Under the pieces are notes generated by a model. That model was given only the letters and a program-made list of their open reading frames with translations. It did not search any database and was not told the DNA's origin. Made by a program: the position numbers and the translations under genes. DNA of 64,000 nt from Kitasatospora cinereorecta (GTDB lineage: Bacteria; Actinomycetota; Actinomycetes; Streptomycetales; Streptomycetaceae): assembly GCF_024172095.1 (NCBI RefSeq), contig NZ_JAMZDX010000007.1, forward strand, positions 372,001 to 436,000. Reading direction: 5' to 3'. This document shows positions 15,558 through 24,018 of this stretch, one piece after another; position 1 is the first letter of the stretch, and the number at the start of each line of letters is the position of its first letter.

Positions 15558-16994
15558 CTACGCCGTCCGGCGTGCCGCCCGGGCCGGGAGGCGGGCGGCG
15601 GCGAGGGCCAGCAGGCCGAGGACGGCCGCCACGGCGAAGGTGGTGCGGGTGCCGGTGGCCACCGCCGCCGGGGACGCCGCGGTGACGTCGCTCGTCGCCG
15701 AGGCGAGCGCGAACACCGCACCCATTGCCGAGGTGCCGGTCACCAGGCCGAGGTTGCGCGAGAGGTTGAGCAGCCCCGACACCACGCCCCGGTGCTCCGC
15801 CTCCACGTCCGCCAGCACGGCGGTGTTGTTGGCGGCCTGGAACAGCGCGTACCCGGCGGTGACCGCGACCAGCGGGCCGACGTACCCGGCGACGCCGAAC
15901 CGGGCCGGCAGGACGGCCAGCGCCGCGCAGCCCGCCGCGTTGACGCACAGCCCGAGCACGGTCGTCCGGCCCGCCCCCAGCCGGTCCACCAGCCGCCCGG
16001 CCGGCACCCCGCTCAGGGCACTGACCAGCGGTCCTGCCGACATCGCCAGCCCCACCGCCGCCGGGGCCAGCCCCAGCGCGCGGGAGAGGTGGAACGGGCC
16101 GACCACCAGGGTGGCCATCATCACCGTCGACACCAGGGCGCTCATCACCAGGCCCGCGCCGAGCGCCGGGTCGCGGAACATCCCCACCCGCACCAGCGGA
16201 GCGGCCGTCCGCGCCTCCACCCGGGCGAACAGCGCGACGCCGAGGCCCGCCGCCACCAGCAGCGCCGCGTTGAGCGGGCCGAACCGGCCCCGGCCGAGCG
16301 TCAGCGCGAGCGCGTACGCGCCGAGGGTCAGCGCCAGCAGCGCCGTACCGCGCAGGTCGAACCGGGCCCGTCCGCCCGCCGCGGCCGGCCGGTCGGCGGG
16401 CAGGTGACGGTGCGCCAGCAGCAGCGTCAGCGCGCCCAGCGGTACGGCGGCCAGGAAGACCGCCCGCCAGCCGAATCCGGTGATCAGCACGCCGCCGAGC
16501 GACGGCCCGAGCGCGGTGCCGATCGCCGACACGGTGCCCAGCAGCCCCATCGCACGGCCGATCCGCTCCCGGGGCACCGTGTCCCCGACGAACGCCAGCG
16601 TGAGCGCCGTCATCACCGCGGCGCCGAGACCCTGCACCGCCCGGGCGGCCACCAGCGTGCCGAGGCCGGGCGCCAGCCCGCACAGCGCCGACGCCGCCGT
16701 GAACACCAGCAGCCCGCCCAGCAGCAGCCGCCGACGGCCGATCAGGTCGCCGAGCCGGCCCGCTCCCACCACCAGCGTGGTGACGGCCAGCAGATAGGCC
16801 AGGACGATCCACTGGACCTCCTGGAAGGATGCCGAGAACGCCCGCGCCAGCGTCGGCAGCGCCACATTGGCGATGCTGGTGCCCAGCGAGGACAGCAGCA
16901 TCGACAGCGCCAGTCCGGCCAGCGCCCACCGCGAGCCGCTCGGCCCGTCCTGCGCCGCCGTCGTCCGCGCCGCCTCGGCCGTGGTCTCAGACAT
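15558..16994 (-). CDS. MFS multidrug transporter, DHA2 type
   Basis: 478 residues with about 14 membrane segments. The family motifs are visible: TSIANVALPTLARAF (TM1, motif D1), GRLGDLIGRRRLL (motif A between TM2 and TM3), AVQGLGAAVMTAL and GPSLGGVLITGFGWRAVF (motif C region in TM5). Probably a proton-coupled exporter of a toxic small molecule in the plasma membrane. ATG 16994 has GAGGGGG about 7 bases upstream. It diverges from an XRE-cupin regulator whose operator lies in the shared promoter region, so that protein is the likely repressor. Confidence 0.9.
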   Translation of the reverse strand: MSETTAEAARTTAAQDGPSGSRWALAGLALSMLLSSLGTSIANVALPTLARAFSASFQEVQWIVLAYLLAVTTLVVGAGRLGDLIGRRRLLLGGLLVFTAASALCGLAPGLGTLVAARAVQGLGAAVMTALTLAFVGDTVPRERIGRAMGLLGTVSAIGTALGPSLGGVLITGFGWRAVFLAAVPLGALTLLLAHRHLPADRPAAAGGRARFDLRGTALLALTLGAYALALTLGRGRFGPLNAALLVAAGLGVALFARVEARTAAPLVRVGMFRDPALGAGLVMSALVSTVMMATLVVGPFHLSRALGLAPAAVGLAMSAGPLVSALSGVPAGRLVDRLGAGRTTVLGLCVNAAGCAALAVLPARFGVAGYVGPLVAVTAGYALFQAANNTAVLADVEAEHRGVVSGLLNLSRNLGLVTGTSAMGAVFALASATSDVTAASPAAVATGTRTTFAVAAVLGLLALAAARLPARAARRTA

Positions 16995-17079
16995 CGGCCA
17001 CCCCCTCGTACCCGCTTCGCACCGTCGGTCTCCCTTCCCGTGTCGGATCTGTGCCCACGGTGCGGCCGGGCGGGGGCAT

Positions 17080-17098
17080 CGGCAAAGTACTGTTGCCG
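17080..17098. promoter_or_regulatory. Inverted repeat between MFS and XRE-cupin genes
   Basis: CGGCAA-AGTACTG-TTGCCG, 6-base arms and a near-symmetric centre, ending two bases before the XRE-cupin start. Likely autoregulatory operator. Confidence 0.55.
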
Positions 17099-17100
17099 TT

Positions 17101-17682
17101 ATGGCAAACGACGACGCCGAGGTGCTGTCCTCGGTCGGGCCGCGGCTGCGGACACTGCGCAAGCAGCGCGGCGTCACACTGAGCGCGCTCGCCGAGTCCA
17201 CCGGCATCTCGGTCAGCACCCTGTCCCGGCTCGAGTCCGGCGAGCGCCGCCCCACCCTGGAACTGCTGCTGCCGCTCGCCCGCGTCCACCAGGTGCCGCT
17301 GGACGAACTGGTCGGCGCACCCCCGGTCGGCGATCCCCGGGTCCGCCTCAAGCCCCTCAAACGCCACGGCTCGACCATCGTCCCGCTCACCCAGCACCCG
17401 GGCGGGCTACAGGCGTTCAAGATGGTGATGGGCGCCTCGCGCAGCACACCCGAGCTGCGCGGCCACGAGGGCTACGAGTGGCTGTACGTCCTGAGCGGCC
17501 GGCTGCGCCTGGTCCTCGCCGACCACGACGTGATCCTGAAGACGGGCGAGGCCGCCGAGTTCGACACCCGCGTCCCGCACTGGTTCGGCTCCACCGGTGA
17601 GGCGCCGGTGGAGATCCTCAGCCTGTTCGGCGCCCAGGGCGAGCGGATGCACGTCCGCGCCAAGCCGCGCGGCGGGGCCTAG
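17101..17682 (+). CDS. XRE-family regulator with cupin sensor domain
   Basis: 193 residues. An N-terminal helix-turn-helix (LRTLRKQRGVTLSALAESTG, then ISVSTLSRLESGERRPTLE) is joined to a C-terminal cupin barrel with GHEGYEWLYVLSGRLRL and FDTRVPHWFG. In this family the cupin binds a small ligand that controls DNA binding. No ribosome site precedes the ATG and a palindrome ends two bases upstream, so the message may be leaderless and autoregulated. Divergent from the MFS exporter, its probable target. Confidence 0.92.
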   Translation: MANDDAEVLSSVGPRLRTLRKQRGVTLSALAESTGISVSTLSRLESGERRPTLELLLPLARVHQVPLDELVGAPPVGDPRVRLKPLKRHGSTIVPLTQHPGGLQAFKMVMGASRSTPELRGHEGYEWLYVLSGRLRLVLADHDVILKTGEAAEFDTRVPHWFGSTGEAPVEILSLFGAQGERMHVRAKPRGGA

Positions 17683-17697
17683 GGTCCGGCGGACGCG

Positions 17698-17747
17698 CCG
17701 AAGGCCGACCCGGGCGGCGCTGGCGCGCCGTTCGGACCGGCCTTCGG
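17698..17747. terminator. Terminator between XRE-cupin gene and cbtA
   Basis: 10-bp arms CCGAAGGCCG/CGGCCTTCGG (17698-17707 and 17738-17747) closing a longer GC-rich loop that can fold further. Lies between convergent stops. Confidence 0.6.
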
Positions 17748-17762
17748 GTGGTGCGGGTGCCG

Positions 17763-18524
17763 TCAGTGCACGGGTGCGGCCGCCGGGGCGTCCGTACCGG
17801 CGGTGACGGCGGCCGGCTTCGGGTTGAGCTGCCGCTCGGCGAGGTGGCCGAAGAGCAGTCCGAAGGAGGCCCACAGGGTCAGCTGGATGGCGAGCGCCGC
17901 GACGCGGAACTGCCAGAGCAGCGTGGCGGAGAAGTCCTCCGGGACCTCGTTGACGGCCGGGAGGAACACGTACGCGAGGGCGACGAGCACGCCGAAGCCC
18001 ACGACGGAGACGACGGTGGCGTTCCAGTTGCCCAGCCGGGGGGCCAGGCGCTTGCCGACGATCACCGCGGCGATCGCCAGCAGCACGCTGAGCGCCATCA
18101 TCAGGAAGTACAGCGTGGTGCGCTTGCCGATGGTCTCGGGGTCGCCGATGGACGGCGGGTTGGCCGGGTACTTGAGGAACGGCACCAGGTAGACCGCGAC
18201 GAGCGCCACCCCGGAGAGCAGCAGGGCGGTGGCCCGGGGGCTGAACCGGCCCACCCGGCCGAGCGCGAAGCAGTACGCGAGGGCGGCGATGCCGCCCAGC
18301 GAGACGCCGTACACGAGAACGCCGGTGGCCAGGCCTGCGGTGGACTGCAGGGACCGGCTGACGATCTCCATGCCGTGCTCGGTGGTGTGGGCGTCCTCGT
18401 AGGCGATGGCCGCGTCGACGCGCGGCTCACCGAGGAAGTAGGCGACGACCAGGGCGAGCAGGCCGGCGCCGAGGCCGGCCAGCATGCCGCGGACGAGCAG
18501 GCCTCTGACGGTTGCTGAGTTCAC
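17763..18524 (-). CDS. cbtA: CbtA, cobalt transporter subunit
   Basis: 253 residues with about seven membrane segments and the CbtA pattern: LLVRGMLAGLGAGLLALVVA at the N-terminus, paired charged sites around GEPRVDAAIAYED and EHGMEIVSRSLQS, and FLKYPANPPSIGDPETI in the centre. CbtA with the small CbtB forms a predicted cobalt importer that feeds cobalamin synthesis. I start at GTG 18524, 22 bases after the CbtB stop; the open frame continues upstream into cbtB without a start. Co-transcribed with cbtB behind a cobalamin riboswitch, so expression should fall when B12 is plentiful. Confidence 0.9.
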   Translation of the reverse strand: MNSATVRGLLVRGMLAGLGAGLLALVVAYFLGEPRVDAAIAYEDAHTTEHGMEIVSRSLQSTAGLATGVLVYGVSLGGIAALAYCFALGRVGRFSPRATALLLSGVALVAVYLVPFLKYPANPPSIGDPETIGKRTTLYFLMMALSVLLAIAAVIVGKRLAPRLGNWNATVVSVVGFGVLVALAYVFLPAVNEVPEDFSATLLWQFRVAALAIQLTLWASFGLLFGHLAERQLNPKPAAVTAGTDAPAAAPVH

Positions 18525-18546
18525 GGAGCTTCGGTTTCCCCTCGGA

Positions 18547-18759
18547 TCAGTGGCAGGGGAAGCCGAGCAGGTGGCGGCCGTCGTGCACCCACTCGTGCAC
18601 GTTCTCACCGGAGATCAGGGCGGTGGCGCCCTGCTCGGCGCCGACGAAGTAGATGAGGGCCATCAGCAGGATGCCGAAGAAGACCGCCCACGGGGCGATC
18701 GCCTTGAGGGAGATGGGGGCGATAGCCGGAGCGGTGGCGGGGGCGATGGGGTGAGCCAC
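18547..18759 (-). CDS. cbtB: CbtB, small cobalt transporter subunit
   Basis: 70 residues with one membrane segment (WAVFFGILLMALIYFVGAEQ) and the C-terminal VHEWVHDGRHLLGFPCH, whose histidines and final cysteine are the presumed metal site of the CbtB family. GTG 18759 has a very strong AAAGGAGGTC six bases upstream. First gene of cbtBA; the leader upstream is a cobalamin riboswitch. Confidence 0.92.
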   Translation of the reverse strand: MAHPIAPATAPAIAPISLKAIAPWAVFFGILLMALIYFVGAEQGATALISGENVHEWVHDGRHLLGFPCH

Positions 18760-18805
18760 GGCCTGACCTCCTTTGGGAACACGCGTCCCGTTCGATGGAG
18801 CACGG

Positions 18806-18912
18806 ACGACGGGGGCGGGTCTGACTCGTCCGGGCCCCGACGAGGCGTCAGGTCCCGGATTTCACAGTGGCGCGACCGTGCCGGACTTCCACCGGCTTCC
18901 ACGCACCGTCGT
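18806..18912 (-). promoter_or_regulatory. Compact cobalamin riboswitch upstream of cbtBA
   Basis: The minus strand reads GGAAGCCGGTGGAAGTCCGG (18900-18881), then CACGGTCGCGCCACTGTGA, the conserved B12-aptamer core, and GACGAGTCAGACC further down. ACGACGG (18912-18906) pairs with CCGTCGT (18812-18806) to close the aptamer as P1. About 107 bases is short for this class. CCTGAC inside the aptamer (18852-18847) can pair with GTCAGG just after the cbtB Shine-Dalgarno, which suggests control of translation. The core match is strong; the mechanism is inferred. Confidence 0.85.
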
Positions 18913-19061
18913 TTCAGTTGTCGCGGAGACAGTACCGTGTCGCGGAGTTCCGGCCAAGGGGCGCCACAGGGGCGCACGGCGCGGTGACCGGCGCGGGCGT
19001 CGGTCCCGGGAACAGTACGGGTGCGCTCGATCCCGCGCCCCGGGGCATCGGAGGAGGACTG

Positions 19062-19634
19062 GTGACGGCGCGCGTGATGTTGATCGCACCGGCGGCCGGG
19101 GCGGAACTGCGCGAGGCGCGGTTCGGCGCCGACGGTCCGCTGGACGAGGCCGGCCGTACGGCGGCGCGCGCCGCGGCAGGCGCGCTGCCCACCGCTGTAC
19201 CGTGCCTGGCCGCGCCGTCCCCGCGCTGCCTGGAGAGCGCCGAACTGCTCGGCCTCACCCCGCAGTCCGACCCGCGTCTCGCCGACCTGGACACCGGCGC
19301 CTGGCGCGGCCGCCGCCTCGACGAGGTCGCCGCCGAGGACCCGGCCGCCGTCACCGCCTGGCTCGCCGACCCCGGCGCCGCACCGCACGGCGGCGAGTCG
19401 GTCACCGCCCTCCTCGACCGCGTCGGCGCCTGGCTCGACGGCCTCCCCGACACCACCGGCCGCCTCGTCGCCGTCGCCGAACCCGCCGTCGTCCGCGCCG
19501 CGGTCGTCCGGGCCCTCGCCCTGCCCCCGGCGCTCTTCTGGCGCCTGGACGTCCGACCGCTGTCGCTCACCGAGCTCTCGGGCCGCGCCGGCCGCTGGAA
19601 CCTGCGCTGCGGCAGCGATCTGACTTCCCGTTGA
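19062..19634 (+). CDS. Histidine-phosphatase-fold protein lacking catalytic histidines
   Basis: 190 residues. The fold is recognisable: GPLDEAGRTAARAAAGAL, SPRCLESAELLG, LADLDTGAWRGRRLDEV, HGGESVTALLDRV and the terminal VVRAAVVRALALPPALFWRL. However, the N-terminal RHG motif is replaced by APAAG and the second catalytic histidine (VVSHGG in relatives) by VAEPA. It is therefore unlikely to be a phosphatase. GGAGGAG lies 4-5 bases before GTG 19062. It diverges from cbtBA, and relatives of this fold (CobC/CobZ types) act in cobalamin synthesis, so a role as a binding or regulatory protein in cobalt/B12 physiology is possible but unproven. Confidence 0.8.
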   Translation: MTARVMLIAPAAGAELREARFGADGPLDEAGRTAARAAAGALPTAVPCLAAPSPRCLESAELLGLTPQSDPRLADLDTGAWRGRRLDEVAAEDPAAVTAWLADPGAAPHGGESVTALLDRVGAWLDGLPDTTGRLVAVAEPAVVRAAVVRALALPPALFWRLDVRPLSLTELSGRAGRWNLRCGSDLTSR

Positions 19635-19640
19635 AGTGAA

Positions 19641-19734
19641 CGTGAACCCAGGGGCGCGAGGAACTGCGCGCCCAGCCATTCACTCAGGTAGAGCGATGGC
19701 CGGTCGCGCATTTCCCCGCGCCCCTGGGTTCACG
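19641..19734. repeat. Streptomycete-type intergenic inverted repeat/terminator
   Basis: Perfect 18-bp arms (19641-19658 and 19717-19734) around a 58-base centre containing GAGGAACTGCGCGCC. The core GGGGCGCGAGGAACTGCG belongs to the same family as the larger repeat at 30115-30218 and to the common intergenic hairpins of streptomycetes. Serves as a bidirectional terminator between convergent genes. Confidence 0.75.
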
Positions 19735-19739
19735 TGATC

Positions 19740-20972
19740 TCACGTTTCGAGGGGAATGCGGACCGTCTCGACCCAGGAGGGTGGCGCTGGCGCGTCCTGG
19801 CCGATGAGGGCGGCGACCAGGCGGCAGCCGGGGAGTTCGTCCGGCCAGGGGGTCAGTCCGTCGGTGAGGACGATGACGATGCCCGGCCGTTCGGGGGCGG
19901 CCATCGCGGCGTCGATGCCGACCCGCATGTCGGTGCCGCCGCCACCGCCGAGGGTGATCTGCTCGGTGGCGGTCACCCGGCTGACCGCGTGCACATCGGC
20001 GTCGCAGGCCAGCACCGTCACCCGGTTGCCGCGGACCCCGACCTCCCGCAGGACGCCGGTCACCTCGCCGAGGGCGGCGGCGAGTTCGCCGTCTCCCATG
20101 GAGCCCGAGGTGTCGATGACCACCGCCACCCGGGGCAGCGGACGCCGGAGGCTGGGCAGGACCACGCCGCGCAGCGCCGGGGTCCGGCGGGACGGGCGGC
20201 GGTAGGTGTAGTCGACGGCGCCGGCCGCCCAGGCGGCCGCCTCCCGGACCGCGCCGGACAGCGCCCGGCGCCAGTCCACGGTGGGTTCGAGGATCTCCTC
20301 GGCCCAGCGCTGCCAGCCGGCCGGCAGGCTGCCGCGGCTGCGCTGGTGGGCGCGCATCGCGTCGGCGGTCTGCCGGCGCAGCGCCTGCGCCTCGACGTCG
20401 CCGAGCCGGGCGGGCCCGGTGCCGCTGGGCAGCTCCCAGGGCGCGGGTCGCCCGGTCGCGCCCGAGCCGCAGTCGGGGCAGCGCACTTCGGGCGGCAGCA
20501 GCGGCAGGTACGTCTCGAAGAGCTGCCCCTCGGGCAGGCCGAAGAGCTTGGGTTCCATCCGTCCGGCGGGCAGCCGCAGTCCGTCGGCCAGCAGGTCGTC
20601 GTTGATCTCGCAGTCCTGGGCGACGTTGACCCGGTCCCGGTCCCGCTGCTCGGCGGCGGGCAGCCGGTCGGCGCGGCCGTGGTGGTCGCGCAGCAGGTGG
20701 GCCACCTCGTGCACCCAGACGCCCGCGAGTTCGGGCACCGGGGTGGCGGCGACGAAGTCGGGGGAGACGTAGCAGCGCCAGTGCCGGTCGACGCCCATGG
20801 TGGGGACGTCGGCGGACTCGACGACGGCCAGGGCGTACAGCGCCGCCGCGAGGTAGGGCCGGTCGCTCGCGGCCCGGAACCGGGCGGCGAGCAGCTTGGT
20901 GCGGTCCAGCGCGGTACGGGCCGCCGGAGGCTGCTCCGGTGCGTCCGGGCCGGGAGCGGCGGCGGGTGTCAT
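19740..20972 (-). CDS. DUF2201/VWA-like putative metallopeptidase
   Basis: 410 residues. An N-terminal putative metallopeptidase domain has VWVHEVAHLLRDHHG (HExxH at about 88) and a downstream QDCEINDDL; between the domains is CPDCG, a possible zinc knuckle half. The C-terminal half is a von Willebrand A-type domain with the MIDAS motif VVIDTSGSMGDGEL and GGGGGTDMRVGI. Last gene of the operon tRNA-like RNA, LRR, ankyrin, MoxR, VWA; its ATG overlaps the MoxR stop by four bases. MoxR ATPases with VWA proteins act as NTP-driven chaperone or insertase pairs, so this is the expected partner of the preceding gene. Target unknown. Confidence 0.9.
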   Translation of the reverse strand: MTPAAAPGPDAPEQPPAARTALDRTKLLAARFRAASDRPYLAAALYALAVVESADVPTMGVDRHWRCYVSPDFVAATPVPELAGVWVHEVAHLLRDHHGRADRLPAAEQRDRDRVNVAQDCEINDDLLADGLRLPAGRMEPKLFGLPEGQLFETYLPLLPPEVRCPDCGSGATGRPAPWELPSGTGPARLGDVEAQALRRQTADAMRAHQRSRGSLPAGWQRWAEEILEPTVDWRRALSGAVREAAAWAAGAVDYTYRRPSRRTPALRGVVLPSLRRPLPRVAVVIDTSGSMGDGELAAALGEVTGVLREVGVRGNRVTVLACDADVHAVSRVTATEQITLGGGGGTDMRVGIDAAMAAPERPGIVIVLTDGLTPWPDELPGCRLVAALIGQDAPAPPSWVETVRIPLET

Positions 20973-22237
20973 CGGCCGCCGGGCAGCGCCCCGGACAGCT
21001 GCAGCAGGTCCAGGAAGGCGTCGATGCCCGCCGGGACGGTCCAGTCGAGGCGGCGCATGGCGGCGAGGTCGGCCGCGGCCCGGGCGGCCACGTCGGGGAC
21101 GCCGGCGTCCACGGCCTTGGCCAGCACGACCCAGCCGGCCTCCCAGCGCGGCCGGGTCAGGTCGCTCTGGATGGCGGCCACCACTGCGATGAGGAAGGCG
21201 AGTTGGCGGTCGCCGCGGTCGGGCAGGGCGAACGCGTCCGGGTCGGCGAGCACCCGGTCCGGGTCGGGCAGGTCGAGGTGCTCCAGGTAGGAGAGCAGTT
21301 CGATGCCGGCCCCGTCGCCGACCGCGCCGGTCAGCGCGGCGGCCAGCGCCTCGCGGCCGGCCCCGGTCGCCCAGCCGGTGGCGAGCAGCCGCAGCGCCAT
21401 CTCCCAGGTGCGCGGGGACGGCCAGGAGCGGCCGCGGCTCTCCGCGTCGGCGGGCAGGTGGTGGACCAGGCCGGGCCGGGCGGTGAGGAAGCCGGAGACC
21501 GCGCCGCGGGCGCGGGCCACCGCGCCGGGCACCCGGGACGCCTCGACCACCGGCACGGTGACCTCGGGCCAGGTGCCGGCCAGGCCGCGGGCGACCGTCC
21601 GCGGGTCGTGGGTCCAGTGCAGGTGGACGAAGCGGTTGGCCAGCGGCGGGCTGAGGTGCCAGCCGTCGGCGGCGCTGGACGGCGGGTTGGCGGCGGCCAC
21701 GATCCGGACCGCCTCGGGCAGCTCCAGACTGCCCACCCGGCGCTCCAGCACCACCCGCAGCAGCGCGGCCTGGACGGCGGGCGGCGCCGAGGACAGCTCG
21801 TCGAAGAACAGCAGGCCCTGCCCGGACTCGGCCAGGCGCACCGCCCAGTCCGGCGGCGCCATCGGCACGCCGGTGACCGCCGGGTCGTCGCCGACGATCG
21901 GCAGTCCGGCGAAGTCGGAGGGCTCGTGCACGCTGGCGATGACGGTCTCCAGCGGCAGGCCGAGCCCGGCGGCCAGCTGGGTGAGACCGGCCGACTTGCC
22001 GATGCCGGGCTCGCCCCAGAGCAGGACGGGCTGGTTGGCCGTCACCGCGAGGGCGAGCGCCTCCAGTTGCGGGTTGGCGGCCGCCTCGGTGCGGGTGGCG
22101 CCGAGCCGGCGGTTGAGTTCGTCCGCCGCGGCCAGCGGACCGGGCGCGGTGCGGGCGCCCGACGCGGTGCGGCCGCCCCGGGCCGTACGGTCGCCGGGCG
22201 CGGTGCGGTCATCGGGTGCGGTGCGGGTGGTGCTCAC
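20969..22237 (-). CDS. MoxR-type AAA+ ATPase
   Basis: 422 residues. After a 40-residue repetitive N-terminal tail of TAPxDR/TAxGxR units, the AAA+ core has Walker A GEPGIGKS (not the usual GxxGxGKT threonine), Walker B GLLFFDELSSAPP, sensor 1 IVAAANPP and an arginine-finger region PLANRFVHLHW. The start is GTG 22237, overlapping the TGA of the ankyrin gene (GTGA). The stop overlaps the VWA start (ATGA). It should energise the VWA/DUF2201 protein. The tail repeats are unusual and probably disordered. Confidence 0.92.
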   Translation of the reverse strand: MSTTRTAPDDRTAPGDRTARGGRTASGARTAPGPLAAADELNRRLGATRTEAAANPQLEALALAVTANQPVLLWGEPGIGKSAGLTQLAAGLGLPLETVIASVHEPSDFAGLPIVGDDPAVTGVPMAPPDWAVRLAESGQGLLFFDELSSAPPAVQAALLRVVLERRVGSLELPEAVRIVAAANPPSSAADGWHLSPPLANRFVHLHWTHDPRTVARGLAGTWPEVTVPVVEASRVPGAVARARGAVSGFLTARPGLVHHLPADAESRGRSWPSPRTWEMALRLLATGWATGAGREALAAALTGAVGDGAGIELLSYLEHLDLPDPDRVLADPDAFALPDRGDRQLAFLIAVVAAIQSDLTRPRWEAGWVVLAKAVDAGVPDVAARAAADLAAMRRLDWTVPAGIDAFLDLLQLSGALPGGR

Positions 22238-24018
22238 TCGTCCTCGTCCTCGCCGTCCTGCTCGGCCCAGTACTCCTCCTGCTCGTCCATCCACTCGTCC
22301 CACCAGTCGGCGCCGAGGTCCGGATGCTCCGCCTGGACGCGCTCGCGCAGGAAGGCGAGGTCGGTGCGCTTGTAGCGGCGGACGATCTGGGCCAGCGACA
22401 GTTCGCTGCGGTCGACCGGGTCGAGCCGGGCCCCGGCGGCGATCAGCGCCTCCACCAGGGCGCGCGAGCCGAGGTCGTTGACGGCGACGTACAGCGGGGT
22501 GCGGTCGCGGCTGTCGCAGGCCTCCAGGTCCAGACCGGCCGCCAGCAGCCGCGGCAGCAGCGCCTCGTGGTCGAGGAGGTTGAGCACGTGCAGCAGGGTG
22601 CGGCCGGAGGCGTCCCGGACCCGGGGGTCGGTGCCGGCGTCCAACATGGCCAGCACCCCCGGGGTGTCGCCGTGCTGGGCGCGCAGGAACAACTCACGGC
22701 GCTGGTCGGTCAGCCCGCGCGGCAGCCGGCCCGAGCCGGAGGACCAGGTCTGCTCGACCGCGAAGCAGCCGGCGACCGCGCCGCCGAAGGCGCGCATGGC
22801 GCGCTCGCGCTGCTGCTCCTCGTCGCTGTGCGGCATCCTCAGCAGCCCGTCGGGCCGGAAGCCCACTTCGTGCCACTCGCCGCGGCAGCGGACCCGGACC
22901 GGCTCCGGCGGCGTCGGCCCGGGCGGACCGGCGTCGGCGCTCGCGGCGAGCGCCGGGAACAGCGCCGCGCGGACCAGCGGGTGCAGCCGGTCGGCGGTGA
23001 TCCCGCCCTCGCGCAGCAGGTCCAGGTCGGGCAGCCGGCGCCAGAGCGCCTCGGGCAGGATGGGCGCGCCGTCGGCCTGGTCCTGGTCGATCACGGACAC
23101 CCGCAGCCCGCCGTCCGGCTTCGGGACCAGCAGCGCGAAGGTGCGCCAGCCGACGCGGACCAGGTGGCGCTCGCCGAGGTCCTCGGCGACCAGCCGGCGG
23201 ACCTCCGGCTCCAGCCGGGCGTGGTTCAGCTCCAGCTGGGCCAGCAGCGCCACCGGGTCCGACCGGTACCAGCGGCTGGTCTCCGGCGCCGTCGGGACGA
23301 ACTCGTGGCCGGCGGCGGTCAGTCCCTCGGCGGTGCCGCCGCGCTGGTGCGCCAGGGTCAGCCACTCGGCGCGGGCGGCCGGGTCGCCCGGGCCGGGGTC
23401 GGCGGCGGGCAGCCGGTCCTCGGCGACCGGGGTGGCGTCGGGGTGGAAGAACGGGGCGCGCTCGGCGCTGCCGCCGCAGCGCTCCAGCAGTTCGCCGGTG
23501 CGGCGGGCGTCCCACAGGTGGCGGGCGCGGCGCCAGTCCTCGACCGTGCGGCCGAAGGTGCCGGGGCGCTGCTCGGCGCCGACCGGCTCGAAGCGCAGGG
23601 TGAGCCGCTGCGGGCCGTCGATCATCGGCGGCGTGACCACGTGCAGGTACGGGGTGGTGCCCTTGCGCTCGTCCGGGTCGGCGTCGCGGTAGCGGGCCAG
23701 CACGACCACCCGGGCGGTGTCGAGGGTGGTGCGGCCGCCCAGCAGCCGCGGCAGGTGCCAGCGCAGCAGGTCCGGGGCAAGGTGGCGGAGGTCCTCGGCG
23801 AGCGCGGCGGCGGTCTCGGCGCCGTACTGCCCGGCGACCTGGTCCAGGTCGAACGCCGGGTCCACCAGGGCGGCGGTGAGAGCGCCGCGCCAGTCACCGG
23901 CCAGGCGGCGGTCGGTGGCCTGCTCGATCATCCAGCGCGGCACCGCGTACTGCCGGATCCGGCGCCGGCTGGCCGCCTCGTCCGGGCGGAGGAGGCGGCC
24001 TGTGGTGCTCGGGCTCAA
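22234..24018 (-). CDS. Ankyrin-repeat protein with large unknown N-terminal region
   Basis: 594 residues. The first ~450 residues match no domain I recognise; they contain MIEQATDRRLAGDWRGALTA, RWHLPRLLGG, LRVSVIDQDQ and a region WHEVGFRPDGLLRMPHSDEE. Residues ~470-560 are ankyrin repeats (LFLRAQHGDTPGVLAMLDAG, SGRTLLHVLNLLDHEALLPR, DRTPLYVAVNDLGSRALVEA). The tail is acidic (WMDEQEEYWAEQDGEDEDE). TTG 24018 overlaps the TGA of the LRR gene (TTGA), the only sensible start. Translational coupling on both sides ties it to the LRR and MoxR proteins. Probably a scaffold or substrate receptor for the MoxR-VWA pair (inference). Confidence 0.85.
   Translation of the reverse strand: MSPSTTGRLLRPDEAASRRRIRQYAVPRWMIEQATDRRLAGDWRGALTAALVDPAFDLDQVAGQYGAETAAALAEDLRHLAPDLLRWHLPRLLGGRTTLDTARVVVLARYRDADPDERKGTTPYLHVVTPPMIDGPQRLTLRFEPVGAEQRPGTFGRTVEDWRRARHLWDARRTGELLERCGGSAERAPFFHPDATPVAEDRLPAADPGPGDPAARAEWLTLAHQRGGTAEGLTAAGHEFVPTAPETSRWYRSDPVALLAQLELNHARLEPEVRRLVAEDLGERHLVRVGWRTFALLVPKPDGGLRVSVIDQDQADGAPILPEALWRRLPDLDLLREGGITADRLHPLVRAALFPALAASADAGPPGPTPPEPVRVRCRGEWHEVGFRPDGLLRMPHSDEEQQRERAMRAFGGAVAGCFAVEQTWSSGSGRLPRGLTDQRRELFLRAQHGDTPGVLAMLDAGTDPRVRDASGRTLLHVLNLLDHEALLPRLLAAGLDLEACDSRDRTPLYVAVNDLGSRALVEALIAAGARLDPVDRSELSLAQIVRRYKRTDLAFLRERVQAEHPDLGADWWDEWMDEQEEYWAEQDGEDEDE

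Noticed and set aside
19740..22303. Magnesium chelatase or CbbQ/CbbO pair for the MoxR-VWA genes
   Set aside because: DUF2201 with HExxH and the absence of chlorophyll or Rubisco context do not fit; kept as a generic MoxR-VWA pair.
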